From Streptomyces sp. CBMA152 (GTDB lineage Bacteria > Actinomycetota > Actinomycetes > Streptomycetales > Streptomycetaceae), in contig NZ_MECJ01000002.1 of NCBI RefSeq assembly GCF_014596475.1, positions 186,001-250,000 of the forward strand: 64,000 bases of DNA. The letters are read 5' to 3'. The translations under genes and the position numbers were made by a program. Of this stretch, positions 25,591 through 34,359 are shown in pieces. The number at the start of each line of letters is the position of its first letter. Positions within the stretch are counted from its first letter, which is position 1. Under the pieces are notes generated by a model that was not told where the DNA came from, ran no database searches, and saw nothing but the letters and a program-made list of their open reading frames with translations.

Positions 25591-27129
25591 TCAGACGAGG
25601 TCCATCGCGGCCACCTCGTCCGGGCTGCCGTAGCTGACCGGGCCCTGGAAGCGCCGGCGGGCGGTGGCGAACCACCAGAGGGTGGCGATGACCAGCACCG
25701 CACCCAGCGCGATCGGCGCGTAGTTGAAGTTGTCGGTGGTGATCGGAGACGTCTGCGGGAGCATGAACAGCACACTGCTCAGGACGATCCAGATCACCGC
25801 GATCGCCGCCACCGGCTTGCCGTAGCGCCCCAGGTTCCACGGGCCGGGCTCGAAGTCGTCCAGGCGCAGCCGCAGGAAGATGGGCACACCGTAGGCGAGG
25901 TAGAGCCCGACCACGTTGACGCTCACGATCGCGGTGAACGCGGTGTGCGACCACCAGCCGGGAATGATCAGCACCAGCGAGCAGGCCGCTGCCAGCCACA
26001 CCGCCTTGACCGGGGTACGGGTGCGCAGGGACACCGAGTGCCACCAGCGCGATCCCGGCATCGCGCCGTCCCGGGAGAAGGCGAAGATCTGCCGGGTGTT
26101 GCTGGTCATGTTGGCGAGGCCGCAGAAGAGCATGGCGCCGATCACGATCAGCAGAAGCAGCTTGGCGGTGCCCATGCCGAGCGCGTCCACGAGGATCTGC
26201 ACCGGCGGCGCCGACGCGCTCGCCTCGCCCGCGTAGTCGCGGATCGCGTAGACGAGGGCGAGCATCAGGACCAGTCCGGCGAGCGCGGAGTAGACGATCG
26301 CGCGCATGATGCCCTTGGGGGTGTTGACGGTGGCCTTCACCGTCTCCTCGGACATGTGGAAGCTGCCGTCGAAGCCGGTGAACGTCCAGCTGGTGACCAG
26401 CAGGCCCAGCATCGCCGCGTACAGACCGTTGTTGAAACCGGTGTTGTTGACGAAGTGGTTGGCGAAGGACGCCGACTGGTGGTGGCTGGGCTTCAGGGTC
26501 AGGGCGGTCACGATGACCACCATGCCGATGAGCAGCCACCACACCGAGATCCGGTTCACGACGGCGACCAGTTGCACGGTGTACGTGTTGGCGAGGGCCT
26601 GCACCAGGAGGATCACCGCCGAGATGCCGACCGTCTGCTGGGCCGTGGGCTCGTACGACGTCCACTGCATCGCGATGAACGCCTGGATGAAGGTCGCGGC
26701 CGCGTAGTTGGTGGCGGCCGTGCCGCCCACCTGGCCGACGAAGTTCAGCCACCCCGTGTACCAGGACCAGGCGCCGCGATGGCGTTTGGCGAGCTTGCCC
26801 GCGGAGAAGTAGAGGGCGCCGCTGGTCGGGTAGGCGGAGGCGATTTCGCCCATCGCGGCGCCGACGAACAGCACCATCACCGAGACGCCTATCCAGCCGA
26901 AGACGAGAATCCGCGGCCCGCCGGCGGCCATTCCGAATCCGAATGCGGAGAAGATTCCGGAGATGATGTTGATGATGGTGAACGAGATGGCGAAATTGTC
27001 GAAGGCGTGGAAGCGGCGGGTGAGTTTCCGGGGATAGCCCATCGCATGCAGGGTCGCGTCGTCGTCCAGGGCGACGGACTCGTCATGGTCACGGATTTGC
27101 GGGCGAGTGCGGGATATGCGCTCGGACAC
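25591..27129 (-). CDS. APC-superfamily amino acid permease
   Basis: A 512-residue, 12-helix transporter starting with GTG at 27129 (GGAAAGG upstream). Helix 1 carries the substrate-binding unwound segment FTIINIISGIFSAFGFGM, and the first loop holds GEIASAYPTSGALYF, which is typical of the amino acid/choline (ACT, BAT1/GABA-permease-like) group. The late consensus GFDGSFHMSEET is also present. It imports an amino acid, amine or related solute by proton or sodium coupling; specificity is not visible. The unknown TTA-containing gene lies upstream on the same strand, with a ~90-bp gap. Confidence 0.88.
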   Translation of the reverse strand: MSERISRTRPQIRDHDESVALDDDATLHAMGYPRKLTRRFHAFDNFAISFTIINIISGIFSAFGFGMAAGGPRILVFGWIGVSVMVLFVGAAMGEIASAYPTSGALYFSAGKLAKRHRGAWSWYTGWLNFVGQVGGTAATNYAAATFIQAFIAMQWTSYEPTAQQTVGISAVILLVQALANTYTVQLVAVVNRISVWWLLIGMVVIVTALTLKPSHHQSASFANHFVNNTGFNNGLYAAMLGLLVTSWTFTGFDGSFHMSEETVKATVNTPKGIMRAIVYSALAGLVLMLALVYAIRDYAGEASASAPPVQILVDALGMGTAKLLLLIVIGAMLFCGLANMTSNTRQIFAFSRDGAMPGSRWWHSVSLRTRTPVKAVWLAAACSLVLIIPGWWSHTAFTAIVSVNVVGLYLAYGVPIFLRLRLDDFEPGPWNLGRYGKPVAAIAVIWIVLSSVLFMLPQTSPITTDNFNYAPIALGAVLVIATLWWFATARRRFQGPVSYGSPDEVAAMDLV

Positions 27130-27220
27130 AGCGGCAACCTTTCCGGTGGGGGGTGGGGACGGGGGTGCGGGGGTCTCGCGCGGGTGGCCGTTCGGTCGGG
27201 GGGTGTTAAGAACGCGGAGG

Positions 27221-28177
27221 TCAGGCCGGTCCGGGTACCGGGAGTCCGCACGACCGCCTGGCCTTGGTCAGCCGTTCCTCGGGATCGCCGAACACGCTCC
27301 AGGGCATGCGCGAGGCATAGGGACCCATGGCCGTGAGGACTTCCCGTGCCTCGAATTCGCGCTTCGCCATGAAGAGCGCGTGTGCCAGATATGCCAGGTC
27401 CAGTACGGGGGTGAAGCGATATGCGGCGGTGCGCGGAAACCAGTGGTGGTAAATGCCGAGCGCCGTGGTCGTCCACTGGGACTGTTCCCAGGTGCTGTCC
27501 GCGAGGAGCGCGGCCGGGTCGTACTCCTCGACCAGTGCGACCAGGGGAAGAAGCCGCAGCGCGGAGGTGGCCGGGGCGCGGTGGCTGAGAAAGGAGGCGA
27601 CGTCCCAGCGGGCGCTCGCCGAACCGCCGTTGCGGGTGAAGAAACAGGCCAGGAACCGGTGGTGTGCCTCACGGTTCCAGGGGTCGAGCCGCAGGATGTG
27701 CGAGAAGAGCAGCCAGGGGCCCGGCGGCGCGGTCAACAGCCCCTTGGGTGCGGGGTCGTACGAGCGCTGGAGGCGCGCCAGCGCCAGCTGGGCGACCCAA
27801 GGAGTGGGGTCCTTGGGTAACAGGCGCGCCGCGCGCGTGCACGCCGACAGCGCGATACGCACCAGGGTGTCCGCCCGGCCGTCATCGGCGTCGGCCATGC
27901 GCAGCGCGCGCACCATCGCCACACGCGCCGCCAACAGCGCGGCCTCCGGGCCCGGTTCCTCGGCCATCCAGCGTTCGGCGAGGTCGGAGTCGGCCGCCTC
28001 GGACGCGAGCACCAGCGACCGGTGGGCCCGCACCTCGAAGTCGGTGCGCGCCTCCTTGAGGACGTTGTGCGCGCCGAGGTAGCGCCCCGCCCTGACGTCG
28101 ATGCAGGCCTGCGCCAGCGCGCGATCGTCGGCCGCCGGGTGCCATACGTACTGTCCCTCGAACGAACCAGCAGCCAC
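27221..28177 (-). CDS. Hypothetical helical-repeat protein (TTA codon)
   Basis: A 318-residue soluble protein. GTG at 28177 is chosen because GGGGAGGG lies 4-5 bases upstream; in-frame GTG codons further up have no such site. The sequence is almost all helix with TPR-like rhythm (ALAQACIDVRAGRYLGAHNVL; RALRMADADDGRADTLVRIAL; PVLDLAYLAHALFMAKREFEAREVL). A domain of helical repeats that binds a protein or peptide is likely, but no family is recognised. A TTA codon at 27818-27820 (Leu120) predicts bldA-dependent translation, like two of its neighbours. It is upstream of and co-directional with the APC permease gene. Confidence 0.75.
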   Translation of the reverse strand: MAAGSFEGQYVWHPAADDRALAQACIDVRAGRYLGAHNVLKEARTDFEVRAHRSLVLASEAADSDLAERWMAEEPGPEAALLAARVAMVRALRMADADDGRADTLVRIALSACTRAARLLPKDPTPWVAQLALARLQRSYDPAPKGLLTAPPGPWLLFSHILRLDPWNREAHHRFLACFFTRNGGSASARWDVASFLSHRAPATSALRLLPLVALVEEYDPAALLADSTWEQSQWTTTALGIYHHWFPRTAAYRFTPVLDLAYLAHALFMAKREFEAREVLTAMGPYASRMPWSVFGDPEERLTKARRSCGLPVPGPA

Positions 28178-28797
28178 GATTCCCTCCCCATCCGCCGACG
28201 CCACCACGCGGGTATGAATTCCGGCCACACCGAAATAGGCCGGAGTCGGCTCCCGAACTCGGGATCACCGACAGCGAGGTTCACCTTACTCATCCCTAAC
28301 TCGCATCGAAACTCATCGCCCGGAATATCTGCTTCCAGGTGCTTTATGGTGCGGGTAAAGAGATGGCCGCGCGCCCGGGTCGTGGCGGGTCGGCGGCAAC
28401 GGCGGCCACAGGGTATGTATTTGGCATATTCTTCGCGCCGGTCGCCGCTCGTCTGTTTTCCCTCAGGGGTGGCTGAAAACAGATGTCGGAGGGGTCGGTG
28501 GGGGAGCGGGCGAGTCGGCGCTGTGGCGCCGTGGGGTGAGGTGTGCGTCGGCGCTCCTGGTTGACCGGTGCGAAGCGTGGCGGCTCCGTCGCAGTGGGGA
28601 GTGCGCGCTGGTGAGGGTAGGCTTTGTCAGCCAACTCTGAAGCGGGTGCCAACCCGCGGAAGTGGCTCTGCCGCCGTATCGGCAGGGGAACCGGGTGCAC
28701 TTTTCGGCCGATGACGAGCAGAAGTGGAACCGGAGCCTGCCGCTCTCCCTCAGACTTGGGTTTGCGGGGGACCTGCGTATTTTCCACTGGAGGGGCG
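28178..28797. other. 620-bp divergent gap with possible structured leader
   Basis: No gene seen. The left part is comparatively AT-rich and should hold the promoter of the TTA-containing gene. At 28453-28482 CTGTTTTC and GAAAACAG are separated by 14 bases. Closer to the hemopexin-like gene two clean hairpins follow each other: GCGGGT-GCCA-ACCCGC (28642-28657) and CTGCCG-CCGTAT-CGGCAG (28668-28685). They would lie in the 5' leader of that gene. The leader does not match a riboswitch class that I recognise. Confidence 0.5.
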
Positions 28798-29523
28798 ATG
28801 GCGGACGGCGGCTTGGCATCCTTTGCCGAAGCGGGCGAGGACCGGAGTGTTCGCGAGGTCCGGGATCTGATGGTGACCTCTCAGTGGGGGGAGTTCGTCG
28901 AGTGGGGCGACGCGGCCCCCGCCTTCGCCGGGGGTGTCGACGCCGTCGCGGCCGACCGGCGTTCTCCCGACGAGTTCTGGTTCTTCAAGGGCGACCAGGT
29001 GATGAAGGCCGACATCGTCACCCGCCAAGTGGTCGAGCCCGCGCGGAGCATCGCCGAGAAGTGGCCGCTGGTGACCGCGGACTACGCGGGCGACATCTGT
29101 GCCGCGTTCATGCCGCCGGGCGCCATCGCCCCCATCCTCGCGCTCGTGAAACCCAGTGGGGACGCGGGTTTCCTGGACCTGGACGGTGCGCTCGAATTCC
29201 AGATCGCGACGGTCTGGGACCAGATCGGGGCGGCGGCGCCCGCAGGGTTCACCGGTATCGACGCGGCCATGCCGGACCCCGCCGACGACGGTCACCTCTA
29301 CCTCTTCTCGGGGAAGCAGTCGCTGCGGTGCAACCTGATGGCGGGCACTGTGGAGGCGCCCACGGCGACGGCCGACCGCTGGACCGGAGTACGGGCCACA
29401 GGTCCGGGTGAGCGGGTCGACGCCGCACTGTCGCGCCCGGACGACACCGTCGTCCACCTGCTCCACGGCGACACATACATCAGCCTCGACCTCGCCACCC
29501 AGACCTGCCGCGCAACCTCCTAG
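28798..29523 (+). CDS. Hemopexin-like repeat protein
   Basis: A 241-residue protein; ATG at 28798 follows GGAGGGG. Repeating blades of the hemopexin type can be aligned: VDAVAADRRSPDEFWFFKGD, then ICAAFMPPGAIAPILALV, then IDAAMPDPADDGHLYLFSGK, then VDAALSRPDDTVVHLLHGD. Each has an Asp-Ala-Ala turn, an aromatic strand and a Gly before the next strand, and Trp-containing connectors (EKWPLV, DRWTGV). Four blades of ~48 residues give a small propeller. There is no signal peptide. Bacterial hemopexin-like proteins (for example photopexins) are thought to bind a metal, haem or ligand. It converges with the fucosidase gene, with 7 bp between. Confidence 0.7.
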   Translation: MADGGLASFAEAGEDRSVREVRDLMVTSQWGEFVEWGDAAPAFAGGVDAVAADRRSPDEFWFFKGDQVMKADIVTRQVVEPARSIAEKWPLVTADYAGDICAAFMPPGAIAPILALVKPSGDAGFLDLDGALEFQIATVWDQIGAAAPAGFTGIDAAMPDPADDGHLYLFSGKQSLRCNLMAGTVEAPTATADRWTGVRATGPGERVDAALSRPDDTVVHLLHGDTYISLDLATQTCRATS

Positions 29524-29530
29524 GGCTGCC

Positions 29531-31393
29531 TCAGCTCGTGTACAACTGACGTGCGGGGACGATCTGTTGGTCCTGGCCCGGGCTGGACCAGAGCAGTTTC
29601 ATGTGTGCCTCGCCGGTCTGCTCCGCGTAGTCGATCCTGATCGTGTGCCGGGTGCCCGCCGTGAGGGTCAGCTGCCCCTTGTCGACGCGTGGCTCGTGCG
29701 GCGACCAGGAGTCGATCACCAGCTTCCCGTCGATCCACACCCGCGTCATGTCGTCGGAGACGGTCGTGAAGGTGTACGTCTCTGAGCGGCGCGGTTCGAT
29801 CGTGCCGCTCCACCGGATGCTGAACCGGTCCGCCGGGATGCTCTGGTCCGGTGAACCGGTGAACTTCCACGAGTGGTTGACCGTGGGGTCGACGCGGGTG
29901 ATCTTCGGGGTGCCGCTGAGGTCGGCGTTGTCGAAGATCTCCTCCTTGAGCCCCTTGCCGCTCCCGACGGGGGCGGTGGGGCCGGGGTCCACGGTCAGCT
30001 CGATCACCGTGGCCGTGCTGTTGGTGGCGGCGCCGGACGGCCGCAGGTCGTACCCGTCCCCGGCCTTGACGACCTGCACCTTCTGAGTGCTGCCCAGCAC
30101 CCGGGCCGCCTTCACGCCGAAGGCCGTACGCGCGCGCAGATGCAGGGCCGCGCCGGCCGACGGCCACTGGGTCGCCGCCGCGTACAGCTTGTCGCCCTTA
30201 CGGCTGACCGAACCCCAGGCCGGTTCCTCGACCAGCCCGCCGTATCCCGCCCCGTACACGGCCTCGCCCTGACCGGCGGTGCGCAGCCAGTCGCCCATCT
30301 GCTTCAGGCGGTCGACGGCGGGCTGCGGCAGCCGGCCGTGCGCGTCCGGACCGACATTGAGCAGGTAGTTGCCGCTGCGGGACGCGGTGGCGAGGAGGTT
30401 GCGGGTCAAGGCCGTACTGGACTTCCAGTTCTGGTCGTAACGGGCGTACCCCCAGTGGTCGTTGAGGGTCATGCACGACTCCCACAGCTGCCCGTCGACC
30501 GGGCTCGCCGGGATCTCCTGCTCGGGCGTGCCGTAGTCGCCGTCGACTACGCGGCGCTTGCCGACGCGGTTGTTGATGACCAGACCCGGCTTCAGACCGT
30601 GCAGATACGCCTCAAGGCGCTCCCCGTCGTTCGCCGTCCAGGGGTTGGTGGGGTTGTCGGTGCTCCACTCGCCGTCGAACCACAGCAGGTCGGGGTCATA
30701 GCCGCCGACGAGCTCCTTGAGCTGGGCGTACATGCGCTCTTCGTACTGGGGGAAGGTCGCCGGGTTCGCGAAGTCCGGGTCGTGCCAGTCCCAGATCGAG
30801 TAGTAGAAGCCGAGTTTGATGCCCGCGGCGGTGGCGGCCGTCTTGAGCTCGGCGAGGATGTCGCGGTTCTTGTCGAAGGCCGAATGGTCGCGGAGATTCC
30901 AGGAGTTGACCTTCGTGGGCCACATCGCATAGCCCTCGTGGTGCTTCGCCGTGATGACGATGTAGCGCATCCCGGCGTCCTTGGCCGCCCGCACGACGGC
31001 CTTCGCGTCGAAGTCGGCGGGGTTGAAGGTCGCGGCCTGTTTCTCGTACGCGTCCATCGGGATGTTGCACTCCCGCTTGATCCACTCCGCGTTGCGGCAG
31101 ACCGTGCCGTCGGGGCGGCGGTACTCGCCCTCCCAGTTCGCGTACGAGCCGAAGTGGATGAACATGCCGAAGCGGTCCTGGCGGAACCAGTTGGTGCGGG
31201 AGGCCGTGAAGGGGTCGTCGGCGGCGTAGTCGGTGCCCGGGCCCGAGGCTTGAGTTTTCGCGGTCGGAGCGGCATCCGGCGGGGCCGCGTGGCTTGCTGC
31301 GGCGCTGGGGACCACCCCGGCTCCCAGGGTGGCGGCGAGTAATACGGCGAGCCCGGTGACTGTGCGACCGGTGCGCGTGAGCAGGGTGTGCAT
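29531..31393 (-). CDS. Secreted GH29 alpha-L-fucosidase with PA14 domain (TTA codon)
   Basis: A 620-residue secreted enzyme. A signal peptide covers residues ~1-32. The GH29 barrel runs from WFRQDRFGMFIHFGSYANWEGE through YIVITAKHHEGYAMWPTK to DLLWFDGEW, whose Asp240 is the expected nucleophile. A middle beta domain follows, and then a C-terminal PA14 domain (~residues 480-620; FTGSPDQSIPADRFSIRW and WIDGKLVIDSW) that probably binds glycan. It removes alpha-L-fucose from glycans. A TTA codon at 31340-31342 is Leu18, inside the signal peptide, a position that would block synthesis early when bldA tRNA is absent. The ATG has GGGAG upstream. Confidence 0.93.
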   Translation of the reverse strand: MHTLLTRTGRTVTGLAVLLAATLGAGVVPSAAASHAAPPDAAPTAKTQASGPGTDYAADDPFTASRTNWFRQDRFGMFIHFGSYANWEGEYRRPDGTVCRNAEWIKRECNIPMDAYEKQAATFNPADFDAKAVVRAAKDAGMRYIVITAKHHEGYAMWPTKVNSWNLRDHSAFDKNRDILAELKTAATAAGIKLGFYYSIWDWHDPDFANPATFPQYEERMYAQLKELVGGYDPDLLWFDGEWSTDNPTNPWTANDGERLEAYLHGLKPGLVINNRVGKRRVVDGDYGTPEQEIPASPVDGQLWESCMTLNDHWGYARYDQNWKSSTALTRNLLATASRSGNYLLNVGPDAHGRLPQPAVDRLKQMGDWLRTAGQGEAVYGAGYGGLVEEPAWGSVSRKGDKLYAAATQWPSAGAALHLRARTAFGVKAARVLGSTQKVQVVKAGDGYDLRPSGAATNSTATVIELTVDPGPTAPVGSGKGLKEEIFDNADLSGTPKITRVDPTVNHSWKFTGSPDQSIPADRFSIRWSGTIEPRRSETYTFTTVSDDMTRVWIDGKLVIDSWSPHEPRVDKGQLTLTAGTRHTIRIDYAEQTGEAHMKLLWSSPGQDQQIVPARQLYTS

Positions 31394-31581
31394 GAGGCGG
31401 CTCCCTGGTCTGGTGTTGGGGGTTCGCCGGGGAACGTAGAGATGAATACATCGGATGTCAATGCGGGAAGCGTGGGTTCGGTGGTGCTGATTTGGTCCGA
31501 ACCTCGGTGAGTGATCCGATGACTGAATGAAGAGTGCCAGGTAGCCAACCCGGCCGCTGCCGGGTTTGATTGACTTGCCGT

Positions 31582-32184
31582 ATGAGTGATCTCTTCGTCA
31601 AGATCTGCGGTCTGCGGACCGAGCGGGATGTGGACACGGCCGTGGACGCGGGGGCCGACGCGGTCGGGTTCGTCTTCGCGGCCAGTCCGCGCACGGTCGA
31701 CGCCGACACCGCCCGGCGGCTGGCGCTGCGGGTGCCCGCGCATGTCCTCACGGTCGGTGTCTTCCGGGGCCAGTCGATCGACGAGGTGCGGCGGCTCACC
31801 GAGGAGAGCGGCATCGGGGCCGTACAACTGCACGGGGACGAGGGGCCGGAGTACTACGAGGCGCTGCGGGCCACGGGCCGGACGCTCATCCGGGCCACCG
31901 CCGCCACCGAGCACGCGCCGCGCCTCGGTGAGCTGGGCGAGGACATGCTGCTGCTCGACGCCCCCGACCCGGGCTCGGGCAAGCCGTGGAACTGGGCCTC
32001 GCCGCAGTTCACCGCCCCCGCCGGCCGCTGGCTCTTGGCGGGCGGGCTGCACCCGGGCAACGTCCGCCGGGCGGCCGAGGTCACCGGTGCGTGGGGAGTG
32101 GACGTCTCCAGCGGGGTGGAGGGCGAACGCGGCGTCAAATCCCCGGAGTTGATCCGGTCCTTCCTGGCGGCGGCCCGGTCGTAA
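31582..32184 (+). CDS. trpF: Phosphoribosylanthranilate isomerase (TrpF-like), isolated copy
   Basis: A 200-residue beta/alpha barrel with the TrpF landmarks: LFVKICGLRTERDV at the start (catalytic Cys), GFVFAASPRTVDADTA, VGVFRG, VQLHGDE and the closing LAGGLHPGNVRRA and GVDVSSGVEGERGVKSP phosphate-binding turns with catalytic Asp. It isomerises N-(5-phosphoribosyl)anthranilate in tryptophan synthesis. Streptomyces normally rely on the bifunctional PriA, so a separate TrpF outside a trp operon is notable; it may serve a dedicated tryptophan or secondary route. ATG at 31582 has no clear ribosome site, so the transcript may be leaderless. Confidence 0.85.
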   Translation: MSDLFVKICGLRTERDVDTAVDAGADAVGFVFAASPRTVDADTARRLALRVPAHVLTVGVFRGQSIDEVRRLTEESGIGAVQLHGDEGPEYYEALRATGRTLIRATAATEHAPRLGELGEDMLLLDAPDPGSGKPWNWASPQFTAPAGRWLLAGGLHPGNVRRAAEVTGAWGVDVSSGVEGERGVKSPELIRSFLAAARS

Positions 32185-32303
32185 CGGCCGCAGGTCTTGG
32201 GACAGCTGTTCCGGGCCCCCGTCCAAGCGTCGCGTCCTTGGTGCGCCCGCCCGCGGCCGCAGTGGCTCGCTCAACCGGAGCATCCCGTCGGTACCGTGGG
32301 CGT

Positions 32304-33116
32304 ATGACGACACCCGACGCGATAAGTCCCGTAAGCCGCACGGCACTTGCCGTGGCCGCAGTGCGGGCGTGGGAGAGCGCACGGTCCGACAAGCTCTTCG
32401 ACGACCCGTACGCGGCCGCCTTCCGCGCCGCCGCCGACCTGCCTCCCGCCCGCTCCGCCACGCCCAGCCCGCTCGCCGTCGGCTTCGCTCATCACGCCGT
32501 GATCCGTACGCGCTTCTACGACGACGCGTTGCTCGCGGCGTGCGATGCGGGCATCCGTCAGGTGGTGCTCCTCGCGGCGGGCCTGGACTCCCGGGCCTTC
32601 CGCCTGCCGTGGCCGGCGGACACCAGCGTCTACGAGCTGGATCTGCCGCCCATCCTCGACTTCAAGGAGGGCGTGCTGGACGGTCGGACGGCGGTGGCCC
32701 GCTGCGCGCGCACGGTGCTGCCCGTCGACCTCCTCGACCATGCGTGGCCCGAGGCGCTGCGGGAGGCGGGATTCGACCCAACTGCCCCCACTGCATGGCT
32801 CGTTGAGGGACTTCTGGTGTACCTCACGGCCGACGAGGCGGCCGCTGTCCTCACCGCCGTCGGCGAGCTGAGCGCGCCGGGCAGCCGGGTCGCCACGGAA
32901 CGGGGGAGCGGCAATACCGTCCGCCCCGACGGTCCGGAGCTCGCCCGGATCACGTCACTGTGGAAGGGCGGACTGGGCGGCGGCATGGTGGACTGGCTGT
33001 GCGAGCGCGGCTGGCGCGTCGAGGAGTACGAGCTGCGCGAACTCTCGGAGCTGTACGGCCGCCCCGTCGAGCACCCGCTCCCCACCGGGTTCCTGACCGC
33101 CCAACGCGCCGGATAG
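32304..33116 (+). CDS. LCM-type SAM-dependent methyltransferase
   Basis: A 270-residue member of the leucine-carboxyl-methyltransferase-like family common in actinobacteria. Features: VSRTALAVAAVRAWESARSD at the start, the arginine segment AVIRTRFYDDALL, and the SAM-binding motif VVLLAAGLDSRAFRLPW with Asp-Leu (YELDLP) after it. WLVEGLLVYLT closes the core. Members are usually O-methyltransferases of small metabolites. No adjacent pathway points to a substrate. It is co-directional with trpF 120 bp upstream and converges with ApbE. Confidence 0.85.
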   Translation: MTTPDAISPVSRTALAVAAVRAWESARSDKLFDDPYAAAFRAAADLPPARSATPSPLAVGFAHHAVIRTRFYDDALLAACDAGIRQVVLLAAGLDSRAFRLPWPADTSVYELDLPPILDFKEGVLDGRTAVARCARTVLPVDLLDHAWPEALREAGFDPTAPTAWLVEGLLVYLTADEAAAVLTAVGELSAPGSRVATERGSGNTVRPDGPELARITSLWKGGLGGGMVDWLCERGWRVEEYELRELSELYGRPVEHPLPTGFLTAQRAG

Positions 33117-33150
33117 CGGCGACGGTTCGCGCGTCTCAAGAGGCCGCGCG

Positions 33151-33915
33151 TCACGCTTCCAGGCGGGCGAATCCGGAGGTGCGCCAGGACTGCCCGTCCG
33201 GCGTGATCGCGTACGCCTCGTACCCCTCCAGCGATTCCAACCACCCCCGCGCGTCCTCTCCTCGGGCGAAGGCGGCCGTGGCGTACGCGTCCGTCATGGT
33301 CAGCCGGGGGCCGGTGACCGTGACGGAGGCGAAGCCCGTCGCGGGTGTGTTGCGGTGCGGGTCGATGATGTGGTGCCCGCGTTCGGCGGTGCCGGAGGTG
33401 GCGACGGCCAGGTCGGTGCCGGTGACGACGGTGACCAGTTCGCCCGGGCGCAGCGGGTCGGTGATGCCGATCCGCCAGGGGTTGCCGGGGGAGGACTCAC
33501 CGCGCAGTTGGAGGTCGCCGCCGCCGTTGACGCACGTGTTGCGGGCACCTGCGTCGTACAGGAGGCGGGAGGCGTTGTCGATCGCCCAGCCCTTGACGAG
33601 GCCGGAGGGGTCGAGGCGGCCGCCGGTGACGACGCTGAACCAGCCGTCGGTGGCCTCGGTGACCGTCGCGCACAGCGACAGCACCTCGTGGACCTCGGGC
33701 GGGCAGTCTCCGAGGGCCATCTCGCCGCGGTCGAGCCTGCTGATGGCGCTGTCGGGGCGGTAGGTGGAGAAGACGGCGTCGACGGTGTGCAGCCCGCGCA
33801 CCGCTTCCGCGAGAGCGCGGTGGATCGCCGGGGTGGGCCGGTCGCGGATGTCGAACGAGAACACCGTGCCCATCACATGCTCGACATGGCGCACTCCGCG
33901 CGGCGCGTCAGACAT
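33151..33915 (-). CDS. apbE: ApbE-family FAD:protein FMN transferase
   Basis: A 254-residue flavin transferase. ApbE motifs are seen: MGTVFSFDI near the start, VFSTYRPDSAISRL, VVTGGRLDPSGLVKGWAIDNA, VNGGGDLQLRG, and the C-terminal TSGTAERGHHIIDPHRNTP and TMTDAYATAAFA. It attaches FMN by a phosphoester bond to Thr or Ser of target proteins outside the membrane. Its likely substrate is the FMN-binding protein encoded just upstream, whose stop it overlaps by 8 bases. No signal peptide is present in this form, so transfer before export is possible. Confidence 0.93.
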   Translation of the reverse strand: MSDAPRGVRHVEHVMGTVFSFDIRDRPTPAIHRALAEAVRGLHTVDAVFSTYRPDSAISRLDRGEMALGDCPPEVHEVLSLCATVTEATDGWFSVVTGGRLDPSGLVKGWAIDNASRLLYDAGARNTCVNGGGDLQLRGESSPGNPWRIGITDPLRPGELVTVVTGTDLAVATSGTAERGHHIIDPHRNTPATGFASVTVTGPRLTMTDAYATAAFARGEDARGWLESLEGYEAYAITPDGQSWRTSGFARLEA

Positions 33916-34348
33916 GGGCCTGGTCCAGCGCGCTCTGCAGGGACTGGATGTAGCCCTCGCTGGTGTAGCTCGCGCCGGAGACCGCGTCGATGTGCGCGCT
34001 CTGCGCGCCGAGCGCCTCCTGCGTCAGACGCGGGAGCGAGTACGCGGCGAGCTGCTGGTCGCGGCCGTTGCGGTCGGGTGCCTGGAGTATCCGTACGTCG
34101 GTGATCTTCCCGTGCGCGAGGACGGCGGCCACCTGCACGGTTCCGTACGGTGTGTCGATGGCATCGCCGGTGTACGTCCCGGTCGCCGCCGGTGCGCCGG
34201 GCGACGCGCTCGCCGGTGCGCGCGGGGCGGAGGTGGGGGAGGGGCGCGGTCCCACCCCGGCCACCGCCTGCGTATGGTGCGGTTTGAGCGCGAGCAGGGT
34301 GACGATCAGGGCGCTGATCCCGGTGGAGGCGAGCACGGCTCGGCGCAT
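33908..34348 (-). CDS. FMN-binding domain protein with one N-terminal anchor
   Basis: A 146-residue protein. ATG at 34348 follows AGGAGAAC. Residues 1-20 form a signal or anchor (AVLASTGISALIVTLLALK), then a Pro/Ser/Ala linker, then an FMN_bind domain. The flavinylation motif IDAVSGASYTSEGYIQSL carries the acceptor Thr/Ser expected to be modified by ApbE. It sits between the ferric-reductase-like gene (11-bp gap) and apbE (8-bp overlap). The three genes form one operon that should move electrons through the membrane to an extracytoplasmic covalent flavin. Confidence 0.92.
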   Translation of the reverse strand: MRRAVLASTGISALIVTLLALKPHHTQAVAGVGPRPSPTSAPRAPASASPGAPAATGTYTGDAIDTPYGTVQVAAVLAHGKITDVRILQAPDRNGRDQQLAAYSLPRLTQEALGAQSAHIDAVSGASYTSEGYIQSLQSALDQAHV

Positions 34349-34359
34349 GGCGGTTCTCC

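Noticed and set aside
28642..28685. Known riboswitch in the hemopexin-like leader
   Set aside because: Two simple hairpins are visible but no conserved core of cobalamin, TPP, SAM, FMN, glycine or ydaO classes was recognised.
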